This document shows, in pieces, positions 1-6,812 of a DNA stretch of 64,000 bases. The position numbers and the translations under genes were made by a program. Every line of letters begins with the position of its first letter. Positions within the stretch are counted from its first letter, which is position 1. The stretch is from the NCBI RefSeq assembly GCF_034424155.1, contig NZ_CP139992.1, positions 1,938,012 to 2,002,011 of the forward strand. Reading direction: 5' to 3'. The notes beneath the pieces were generated by a model. The model did not search any database. It was not told the origin of the DNA and saw only the letters and a program-made list of their open reading frames with translations. This stretch comes from Hafnia alvei. GTDB lineage: Bacteria; Pseudomonadota; Gammaproteobacteria; Enterobacterales; Enterobacteriaceae.

Positions 1-249
1 ATTCAAGTATCGAGATTAAATGATGGTAGCCGAAAAGTAATGAACATTAGTGAGGTTATGGGGATTGAAGGCGATCGCGTAATTCTGCAGGATATTTTTA
101 CTTTTCAAAGCCAATCTGACCGTGATGAAAATGGAAAAATTAAAGGCGAGTTTATCAATCATGGCCTGTTAATGCGTTCAACGGTGATGCGCAATGCGGT
201 GATGTTCAACGTGAGTGATGACCTAAAGCATATATTTGGTATGGAGTGA
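1..249 (+). CDS. tadA: TadA/CpaF secretion ATPase, C-terminal fragment
   Basis: This reading frame is open from the first base of the window, so the gene begins to the left; only about 82 C-terminal residues are visible. It ends at the TGA at 247-249. The fragment contains SEVMGIEGDRVILQDIF, typical of the end of CpaF/TadA-type secretion ATPases, which drive assembly of Flp pili at the inner membrane. The Walker motifs lie outside the window. TadB follows after 3 bases, and the order TadA-B-C-D-E-F-G is that of known tad loci. The identification rests on this tail plus context. Confidence 0.88.
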   Translation: MQVSRLNDGSRKVMNISEVMGIEGDRVILQDIFTFQSQSDRDENGKIKGEFINHGLLMRSTVMRNAVMFNVSDDLKHIFGME

Positions 250-252
250 GAA

Positions 253-1125
253 ATGTCGTTTCTGATTCTATTTATAGGTTTGGCAGTCTTTAGCCTTAAT
301 TTTTATAACTGGCGAAAGCTGACCAAGATAGCTTCTAAAAGTACGTTTAATCCCAGACAGTCTCTGGTCTTTGGCTATATCAAAAATACGTGGCAAGAGT
401 GGAAACTCTATGCGCTGGGAGATTACAGCCTGAAAGGCATGAAGGGCGGCATCATTGCTGTTTCGCTGCTGTTGGTATTGCTGTTTTTGAATGCTAATTG
501 GCTACAGTTTGACGTGGCCTTTTTTCTACCCGTGGCGTTAATCGTGATGTTTATTGCACAGCTGCGAATTGGACGCAGCCTGCATCGACGCTATTTCGAA
601 GATCGTTTTCCTGAAGTGCTATCGGTGGTGAATGCGGCGGTATCAGCGGGAAATAGTATTCATCAGGCGCTGCACCGTTGTGGTGAAGGCATTGATGGCG
701 ACTTAGGCGCAACGTTTCATCGTATCGATCGGCGTTTAAATCTTGGAGAAGAACCCGAGCGTGTTTTTAATGATGCGTGGCAAAACTATCGCTATCGGGA
801 GTTTTATTTCTTCGTGGTGGTGATGCTGGTAAGCCTGCAACACGGTGGGCAACTACGCACCTTAATTGGCCGATTATCTCGGATCGTGAATAACAGTAAA
901 AATATGGCGCGGCGTAAATCAGCCATGACCTCAGAGGCCAGAACGTCGGCCAAAATAGTGGCATCTATTCCGTTGCTATTTTTCTGTGGCATGAAGTATT
1001 TCAGCCCGCAAAACTTTGATTTCGTGGTTCACGATCCCGTTGGTCGCCTGATCCTTTATTACGTCATTGCCAGTGAAGCCATTGGCATGATCATTATCTG
1101 GATCTTATTAAGAAGGGCGCTCTGA
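253..1125 (+). CDS. tadB: TadB, Flp pilus inner-membrane platform protein
   Basis: Inner-membrane protein of 290 residues with hydrophobic segments near the N-terminus (about 1-15), at 65-105 and at the C-terminus (about 235-290). A type II secretion F domain (GspF-like) lies between, including FPEVLSVVNAAVSAGNSIHQ. TadB pairs with TadC to form the platform on which the TadA ATPase works. The start is preceded by GGAGTGAGAA, a plausible ribosome binding site. The stop overlaps the tadC start by one base (TGATG), indicating translational coupling within the tad operon. Confidence 0.9.
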   Translation: MSFLILFIGLAVFSLNFYNWRKLTKIASKSTFNPRQSLVFGYIKNTWQEWKLYALGDYSLKGMKGGIIAVSLLLVLLFLNANWLQFDVAFFLPVALIVMFIAQLRIGRSLHRRYFEDRFPEVLSVVNAAVSAGNSIHQALHRCGEGIDGDLGATFHRIDRRLNLGEEPERVFNDAWQNYRYREFYFFVVVMLVSLQHGGQLRTLIGRLSRIVNNSKNMARRKSAMTSEARTSAKIVASIPLLFFCGMKYFSPQNFDFVVHDPVGRLILYYVIASEAIGMIIIWILLRRAL

Positions 1126-1964
1126 TGACGATGCTTTATTTAACGATGTTACTTCTCGGTATTTTGCTGGTGCTGATGGCTATACGCCAGCAGCAGCACT
1201 GGAAGAAACAGCGAGACATCATTGAGCCAAAAAAAGAGGGCAAACAGCAGAATCAGTTTTCCACTATCGACTATCGTGCATTGATTATTAGTAACAGCCC
1301 TTGGCTGACATTTCTCAATGAATTAGAGAAAAGCCTTCCCCTCAAAGCGCGTATTTGTGGCGCAATTGGCGGCGTATTGCTGGTTCTTACGGTTATCGGT
1401 GTGCTTTCTATCAGCATGAAAGCCTTAGCCATGATTATGTTGTTCGTATTCATGATTGTTTTAGTGCTACCGGCCATGATGCTGAATCCGGCGATTAATA
1501 CGCGTATCAAGCTAATGATGGATGCGCTGCCCTATTTTGTTGATTTGATCGCCGTTTGTGTTCAAGCAGGGATGACGGTGGAGAGTTCGGTGAAATTTAT
1601 TGCCGAACGCTCGGATGATTTGGACAAAAATTTGGCTGATTTAATGTCGCATCTCGTCAGGCGAGCCGAGGTGAGCGGTTTAGAGGAGGGACTCATGGAT
1701 CTTTACCGCTCAATGGACATGACTGAGATGCGTATGTTTTGTGCCACGTTGCAACAAAGTGTCCATTACGGAACCTCGTTGTATGAAAACCTGATGGAAC
1801 TCTCTAAAGACATTCGTGATATGCAGCTGCTGAGCTCGGAAGAAAAAATAGGCAAGCTGTCAGCCAAGATGAGCGTACCTCTTATTCTTTTTATTATGTT
1901 CCCGATTACTATTTTAATTGCCGCACCAGGTATTCTAAGGATTATGCAAAATGCACATTTCTAA
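1125..1964 (+). CDS. tadC: TadC, second Flp pilus platform protein
   Basis: A 279-residue inner-membrane protein with an N-terminal hydrophobic helix, a paired hydrophobic stretch around 85-125 and a C-terminal membrane segment. The soluble part between them is a GspF-type domain with FVDLIAVCVQAGMTVESSV, typical of TadC. It is the partner of TadB in the Flp pilus assembly platform. The ATG overlaps the tadB stop by one base and the 3' end overlaps tadD by 14 bases, so the genes are translated as one tightly packed operon. Confidence 0.9.
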   Translation: MTMLYLTMLLLGILLVLMAIRQQQHWKKQRDIIEPKKEGKQQNQFSTIDYRALIISNSPWLTFLNELEKSLPLKARICGAIGGVLLVLTVIGVLSISMKALAMIMLFVFMIVLVLPAMMLNPAINTRIKLMMDALPYFVDLIAVCVQAGMTVESSVKFIAERSDDLDKNLADLMSHLVRRAEVSGLEEGLMDLYRSMDMTEMRMFCATLQQSVHYGTSLYENLMELSKDIRDMQLLSSEEKIGKLSAKMSVPLILFIMFPITILIAAPGILRIMQNAHF

Positions 1965-2688
1965 AAAAATCACGATGGGACTTCTGTGTGTCGCCTTATT
2001 AAGTGGATGTGTGCAACGAGCACCGACTTCTACCCGTGATATGAATTATCAAGAGGATATTTTACTTAAGGCAAAAAACTATAACGGCCTGATTAATCTT
2101 TATCGCAGTTCGCTGAAGAAAAAAGAAGATCCTGCCGCACGTCTAAAACTCGCCCGTTATTACTACCAGTCTGGCGATTACAAATCGTCGATCTATTTTA
2201 TGCAGCCGCTATTTAAAACGCCGGACTTAAATGTTTATACCTTACAGGCTCAGAATATGATCGCCTTAGGCGATTACCCTCAGGCTATTCGCGTGACCGA
2301 AAAGATGTTACAGCGTGAGCCGCAGAGTGCAGAAGCTTATAACCTCAAAGGAATCGCACTGGCACAGTCAGGAAAGCTAACGGAAGGCCTCGCCGCTATT
2401 GAGAAATCACGTAGCTTATTCATTGCGGATGATGTTGCTATCAACAATATGGCGATGGTGGCCATATTAGACCGCCGTTATCAGGATGCGGTGAGTTTGC
2501 TGCTGCCACAGTATTTACGCGGACGTAAGCAGTCTCAACTTCTGCATAATCTGGTTTTATCTTTGGTTAAGGTCGGCGATCGTCGTTATGCCAGAGATAT
2601 TATTCAAAATGAGAGCTTATCAGAAAAAGGCGATGAATTAATTGATGCGTTGGCCATGATTAATCCCGCAGAAAAAGGATTAGGATAA
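1951..2688 (+). CDS. tadD: TadD, TPR lipoprotein of the Tad system
   Basis: A 245-residue protein with a lipoprotein signal: a basic start, a hydrophobic stretch and the lipobox LLSGC with the acylated cysteine at residue 20. The mature part is rich in tetratricopeptide-like helices, for example YNLKGIALAQSGKLTEGL around 110-130. TadD proteins are outer-membrane pilotin-like lipoproteins that help the secretin assemble. The start lies inside the end of tadC and the stop overlaps tadE by one base. Lipoprotein plus TPR plus position makes this a firm call. Confidence 0.9.
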   Translation: MHISKKITMGLLCVALLSGCVQRAPTSTRDMNYQEDILLKAKNYNGLINLYRSSLKKKEDPAARLKLARYYYQSGDYKSSIYFMQPLFKTPDLNVYTLQAQNMIALGDYPQAIRVTEKMLQREPQSAEAYNLKGIALAQSGKLTEGLAAIEKSRSLFIADDVAINNMAMVAILDRRYQDAVSLLLPQYLRGRKQSQLLHNLVLSLVKVGDRRYARDIIQNESLSEKGDELIDALAMINPAEKGLG

Positions 2689-3179
2689 TGAAACGATGTA
2701 GACATTTTGTCAGAGATAATAAAGGCGTTGCCTCCATTGAGTTTTCTTTAACGGTCATATTGTTTATTGCCTTAGTGCTGTTTGTCGCCGAGATTGCGAG
2801 AATGGCCTATATCTCTTCCGTCATTGATTTGGCGGTTTCCGAAGCTGCGAAAGAATCTAAGAATGCATCAGCCTCCGATAACGGCGGCTATGACAGCCGC
2901 TTTCAGGCGCGGATCACACAACAAGGTGGCGCGATATGGGGATTTCTGACACGCCCCGATGCTGTGACCATGGATATTACCTATGCTGACTCTATTACCG
3001 ATATGATTAATACCGGTGGGAGTACAGGAAATTCTCGTTACAAGCCATTAGCACGTTATCACTTGGAATATAAATATACGCCAATGTTTTTCCCATTCCC
3101 CGGATTTTGGGTCAATAACTTATTAAATAGGGAGGTGATCTTTGTTCAAGAATATGAACGTTCCAAATTTATGGACTGA
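2688..3179 (+). CDS. tadE: TadE-type minor pseudopilin
   Basis: A 163-residue protein with a short basic leader followed by NKGVASIEFSL and a long hydrophobic helix (about 20-45), the arrangement of TadE pseudopilins, which are processed by the TadV prepilin peptidase. The rest is predicted to be periplasmic. The ATG overlaps the tadD stop (TAATG). The 3' end overlaps the start of tadF by 38 bases. Minor pseudopilins of this type are thought to initiate or regulate Flp fibre assembly. Confidence 0.87.
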   Translation: MKRCRHFVRDNKGVASIEFSLTVILFIALVLFVAEIARMAYISSVIDLAVSEAAKESKNASASDNGGYDSRFQARITQQGGAIWGFLTRPDAVTMDITYADSITDMINTGGSTGNSRYKPLARYHLEYKYTPMFFPFPGFWVNNLLNREVIFVQEYERSKFMD

Positions 3180-3729
3180 TAAACGCGCTGCGGTTTCCGT
3201 CGAATTTGTTCTGATTTCCATTGCGCTGATCTTTTTTATTTTCTTTCTCACCGATCTGGTTGTCCGTCAGGCAACGGTCGGAAAATTAGACCGCGTATCG
3301 TATTCGGTTGCCGGTATTTTACGTGAAAGGATCCAACTGTTTGACGCGAGAGAAACGCTGAATCAGCAGGATGTGGATTCAGCCGCTGATTTGGCCAAGA
3401 AAATACTCACGGATATGAATAGCACCATCGATCTTTCTCAAATGAGTTTGCACGTTGAGGAGATGCATTTTGAAGATCCAATTCGTCTGGGTGATGATAG
3501 AAAGCAGATCAAACTGTATAAATCGTGGGACAGCGGCAGTGCTGGGCAATGTTTGCCACCGCAGCCGCTCAACCAACTTCAGCAGCTCACACCGCGCGGC
3601 AGTTATGGACGCTGGGTACCGCTGTATCAGGTGACCGTATGTTTGCCGACCTTCAGCTGGTTCACGCGGTTAACGTCGACGGAAGAAACACCGATGATGT
3701 CTTCATTCGCCATCGTGATGCTGCGATAA
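3142..3729 (+). CDS. tadF: TadF-type minor pseudopilin (TTG start)
   Basis: A 195-residue protein with a basic N-terminus, then AAVSVEFVLISIALIFF, the pseudopilin-type processing site and hydrophobic helix, followed by a periplasmic region with a cysteine pair in the C-terminal half. The TTG at 3142 is preferred over the ATG at 3154 because a near-perfect Shine-Dalgarno sequence, GGAGGTGATC at 3131-3140, stands 6 bases before it. That site lies inside tadE, so the two are translationally coupled. It is the third member of the TadE/F/G pseudopilin group. Confidence 0.85.
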   Translation: MFKNMNVPNLWTDKRAAVSVEFVLISIALIFFIFFLTDLVVRQATVGKLDRVSYSVAGILRERIQLFDARETLNQQDVDSAADLAKKILTDMNSTIDLSQMSLHVEEMHFEDPIRLGDDRKQIKLYKSWDSGSAGQCLPPQPLNQLQQLTPRGSYGRWVPLYQVTVCLPTFSWFTRLTSTEETPMMSSFAIVMLR

Positions 3730-4101
3730 ATGAAGCGATACGGACTTTTATTTAGCTTGCTGCTGCTATTTCTTCCTGTTCACGCGGCAAAAAATCAGGC
3801 AGTTATTTTTATTGATTCATCCAAGGTAAATCAGCAGGCGTTAATTGGTGAAATAAACCAAATGCTTTTTTACAGCCCAACGCTGAGAGCCAAAATTAGT
3901 ATTAATGTTTTTGATATAAACCCTGATGGGCCCGAGTTTATCGGTGAGATTAAATATATCCATGACCGAACTGGACGTGCTGTCGCGCAATATCGTCCGG
4001 GGCCGCTGCCTTTTTTAATTTGCCAAACGGGAAAGAAAGCCAGCAGTCGTGGAACCTTGAATACTAAGGAGCAACTATGTTTGTGTACCAACCATTGTTA
4101 G
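3730..4101 (+). CDS. Small secreted protein within the tad operon, unknown function
   Basis: A 123-residue protein whose ATG directly abuts the tadF stop codon (TAAATG). It has a clear Sec signal peptide with LLLLFLPVHA as the core and probable cleavage near residue 19, then a mixed alpha/beta-looking periplasmic portion with two late cysteines. The last 25 bases overlap the start of tadG. I do not recognise the family. Its place between tadF and tadG suggests a periplasmic accessory of the Tad system, but that is inference from position only. The cysteine-rich tail is read through the tadG ribosome binding site. Confidence 0.65.
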   Translation: MKRYGLLFSLLLLFLPVHAAKNQAVIFIDSSKVNQQALIGEINQMLFYSPTLRAKISINVFDINPDGPEFIGEIKYIHDRTGRAVAQYRPGPLPFLICQTGKKASSRGTLNTKEQLCLCTNHC

Positions 4102-5327
4102 CCAGTATCCGACGTTTTAAACAGGATCGCAGTGGGGCATTTGCGATTAGTTTTGTCATGATGTCTGGCTTTTTACTTAGCATGGCGGCTTTTGGGCTGG
4201 AAGGATCGCGCTATATTACCGAACGTGCGCGTCTTTCCGACGCGATGGAGCAAGCTGCTCTGGCATTAACCGCAGAGGATAACGGCGACGGCGCGCAGCG
4301 AAATTATGATCTGTCGAGTGACTATTTTCGCGCCTATATGCGTCATGACGTTGACGTGTTTAAACCCAAGGTCATTGTGAAAAGTGGTATTTCACCCAAT
4401 AACCAAAATCTGTCCTACGTAGAATATCGCGTCAGCGGGCAGACGTTGCAGGACTCTTGGTTTTCCTCTGGTTTTTTTCCTAGCTTTGACGATCAGGTCG
4501 TGATCGGCGACAACGGCGCTGCGCGTAAATTTCGTTCAAACATGGACGTGATTTTTGTCACTGACTTTTCAGGTTCAATGAATGAGGGATTTGGCGGCAG
4601 CACAAAGCTGACTGAGCTCAAACGAATTGTACTGAAACTCTCCGATGAACTCTTTTCCTACAATATTGACAATAAAGTGGGATTTGTTCCTTTTGGTTGG
4701 GGCGGCAAAGAGGGCGCAAACTGTGATTTTCCTTTTGTCAGTAATGGCCCAGTGCCATCAGATGTCCTTTCCGGGGGTAATTACAAAGCGTTAGAACGCT
4801 ATGTGAATATTGCGGGCAGCGTCGCAGCCATTCCGAACCCAGTGCATGATATTCAAATCCCGCTTTCGGCCGTGAATGCCAGTACCTGTCTTCAGCAGAG
4901 CTCTTCGTGGAAAGTACCGCTGACCAGTAATCCAAGTGAAATAAACCAGATTAATAATATGACGGCCTTAGGTGGTACCTTGGTCAGCTCTGGTGTTCTG
5001 CTCGGGGTGCCTTATTTAGCCTCAGGGACAGCCTCAAGAAAAGTTATGGTGATTGTTTCTGATGGGACGGATGACCCCGGAGATATCTCTATTACACCAA
5101 ACCTTATTCAAGCAGGTATGTGCGATAAAATCCGCCAGGTACTCAGTACGGATGAATCAGTGGGAAAAATTTCATTTATTGGGATTGCTTATTCTCCTAC
5201 CGTAGATTGGAAAAGCTGCGTAGGTGATAAAAACTTCTATCTGCCTCAAACGATTAGCGAGCTGGAAGATGACCTGCGGCGCGCCGTATTTGAAGAGGTG
5301 GGGCATAATATTCTTAAAGATAATTAA
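4077..5327 (+). CDS. tadG: TadG, pilus-associated protein with von Willebrand A domain
   Basis: A 416-residue protein. An N-terminal TadE-like membrane helix (about 21-42) is followed by a von Willebrand factor A domain from about residue 155. The metal-ion adhesion motif DxSxS is visible as D163, S165 and S167 in TDFSGSMNE. TadG is the last gene of many tad operons and is thought to anchor or position the pilus at the envelope. The ATG is preceded by AAGGAGCAACT. The operon appears to end here, since a 357-base gap follows. Confidence 0.87.
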   Translation: MFVYQPLLASIRRFKQDRSGAFAISFVMMSGFLLSMAAFGLEGSRYITERARLSDAMEQAALALTAEDNGDGAQRNYDLSSDYFRAYMRHDVDVFKPKVIVKSGISPNNQNLSYVEYRVSGQTLQDSWFSSGFFPSFDDQVVIGDNGAARKFRSNMDVIFVTDFSGSMNEGFGGSTKLTELKRIVLKLSDELFSYNIDNKVGFVPFGWGGKEGANCDFPFVSNGPVPSDVLSGGNYKALERYVNIAGSVAAIPNPVHDIQIPLSAVNASTCLQQSSSWKVPLTSNPSEINQINNMTALGGTLVSSGVLLGVPYLASGTASRKVMVIVSDGTDDPGDISITPNLIQAGMCDKIRQVLSTDESVGKISFIGIAYSPTVDWKSCVGDKNFYLPQTISELEDDLRRAVFEEVGHNILKDN

Positions 5328-5684
5328 ATTTCATCTTAATTCATAGGTCTTACTTTTATCGCTTTAATTACTGCTAAAGCTTTGTGAGGAAAAGTGAGGT
5401 TTTTTTCAAGAATTAAACTGAGCTATTTCGTAAGCTTGCTTTCGTAATATAACGACGCCGATATGCGAAAAAAGTAAACGTGCAATAGGGACTATTGCAT
5501 CGCAACGTTTAACTATTTATTTAACGATGCGTACTGCTTTTTTGTCAGCATTGTCGTCTGCCTATTACGCAATGAAACAGAATAGAACGGATAAATATTA
5601 TTGCTGGAGAACTATTTATTTTCCTGCGTGATATTTCTCTATCTGTAAAAGATGCATTTTATATAACAAGGACTTAATTTTTAA
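5328..5684 (+). promoter_or_regulatory. tadG-fimbria intergenic region with perfect palindrome
   Basis: A 357-base AT-rich gap holding the presumed promoter of the fimbrial operon. A perfect inverted repeat, TGCAATAG-GGA-CTATTGCA, lies at 5481-5499, inside a looser AAACG...CGTTT pair (5476-5510), about 190 bases before the pilin ATG. It has no following U-run, so it looks more like a regulator site than a terminator. The AAGGAC at 5669-5674 is the likely ribosome binding site of the pilin gene. No convincing gene is seen here. Confidence 0.45.
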
Positions 5685-6227
5685 ATGAAAACCAAAACTA
5701 TGTTGTCTGTATTGGCCGGTCTAGTGATGTCTGCTTCTGCAATGGCTTCTACGCCTGCCAGCTATGATACCAAGTTCAACGTTAGCGCCAACGTTCCTGA
5801 TAGTGCAACTATCACCGATCCAGGTGGTCGTCCTATTACCGATATGGACGTAGAGCTGACGCCAGCGGCATCAGGCTACATGGAAGCACAAACCACAGCG
5901 TTGAAACTCTGGAACAACGACGTGACCAAGCTTGAAGTTGCTCTGACCATGGATGACAGCCAATCTGTTACCGGCGACGCGTTCACCCTGTATAGCACTC
6001 AGGGCGGCACGCTCAACGATATGACTTATAAAATCAGCAGCATCACTTCTGCCGGGAGCCAGGAGTTCGCTGCATCAGGTGATTCTAAAGACTTTACTCT
6101 GAATGCAAACGGTACTCATGGCGAACTGCCAGTGATGTTTAAATTTGTCTCAGATAAAACCTATGATTCATTGGGCCAAGGTCATTATACCGGCGTTGTC
6201 TACGCTAACGTAAATGCCAAGCCTTAA
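5685..6227 (+). CDS. Major pilin, CS1/alpha-type fimbria
   Basis: A 180-residue precursor with a typical signal peptide ending ASAMA near residue 21. The mature protein is beta-rich, threonine/serine-rich and lacks cysteine. It ends with GHYTGVVYANVNAKP, the pattern seen in CS1-type (alternative chaperone-usher, alpha-fimbriae) pilins. It is first in the operon and is followed by a terminator-like hairpin, as expected of an abundant major subunit. The exact fimbrial name (for example Ecp or Tcf type) cannot be settled from sequence reading alone. Confidence 0.8.
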   Translation: MKTKTMLSVLAGLVMSASAMASTPASYDTKFNVSANVPDSATITDPGGRPITDMDVELTPAASGYMEAQTTALKLWNNDVTKLEVALTMDDSQSVTGDAFTLYSTQGGTLNDMTYKISSITSAGSQEFAASGDSKDFTLNANGTHGELPVMFKFVSDKTYDSLGQGHYTGVVYANVNAKP

Positions 6228-6247
6228 TCCTCTTCATTAAATCAGGC

Positions 6248-6272
6248 CAGGGTCAGCATTATGCTGGCCCTG
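6248..6272 (+). terminator. Hairpin after the major pilin gene, likely attenuator
   Basis: CAGGGTCAGCAT at 6248-6259 pairs with ATGCTGGCCCTG at 6261-6272 with one G-U pair, then TTTAAAA follows. It sits 21 bases after the pilin stop and 8 bases before the next start, leaving no room for a normal ribosome binding site. It would reduce transcription or translation of the downstream minor subunits relative to the major pilin. Confidence 0.65.
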
Positions 6273-6280
6273 TTTAAAAT

Positions 6281-6796
6281 ATGATTAAAAATAACTGTGC
6301 CGCCGGAATTATTGCCGTGCTTTTGTTATGGAGTCAGGCAGCGTTTTCTGTACCCAATTCGCAGGTCGATTTGGATGTCTCTGCTGAGTCTATAGCAAGA
6401 ATCGCCTTGTATTATGAAGATAAGCCACTGAGTGGTAAAGAGTTTGATTTCCCATTACCGATCAACGGTATTTCTCAAAAGTTTGAAAAAACGTCGAGTT
6501 TTTTTCACCTAGTGGGAAATGTGAAAAATGCTGAGATTGTATTTTTAGAGAAACAGTTTGTTCTTCCTCAGGTGTTTGGGGGCAATACGCATATTAATCT
6601 TGATGGCAGCTTTATTCATCAAGGAATAGAAACCGACGCCACTAAAAATCTACGCGTGCCTGTTTTAAAAGATATTAGTCAGGCCACTACGGCAAACGGC
6701 GTCAAAGTCAAATTTATTTCTGAATTGTTAGCCGGGAATTATACCAAGGGTAAATACGCAAATACCTTTACTTTAATTGTAATGCCTATTTTATAG
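6281..6796 (+). CDS. Minor pilin subunit, CS1-type fimbria
   Basis: A 171-residue precursor with a signal peptide (core IIAVLLLWSQAAFS) and a mature part beginning NSQVDLDVSAES. It ends GKYANTFTLIVMPIL, matching the C-terminal donor-strand pattern of the other pilins in this locus. It is only distantly similar to the major pilin by eye. No good Shine-Dalgarno sequence precedes the ATG, because the hairpin at 6248-6272 occupies that space, so it is probably made in small amounts. It could also act as an initiator or anchor subunit. Confidence 0.72.
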   Translation: MIKNNCAAGIIAVLLLWSQAAFSVPNSQVDLDVSAESIARIALYYEDKPLSGKEFDFPLPINGISQKFEKTSSFFHLVGNVKNAEIVFLEKQFVLPQVFGGNTHINLDGSFIHQGIETDATKNLRVPVLKDISQATTANGVKVKFISELLAGNYTKGKYANTFTLIVMPIL

Positions 6797-6812
6797 ATAG
6801 AGACAGAGAATA

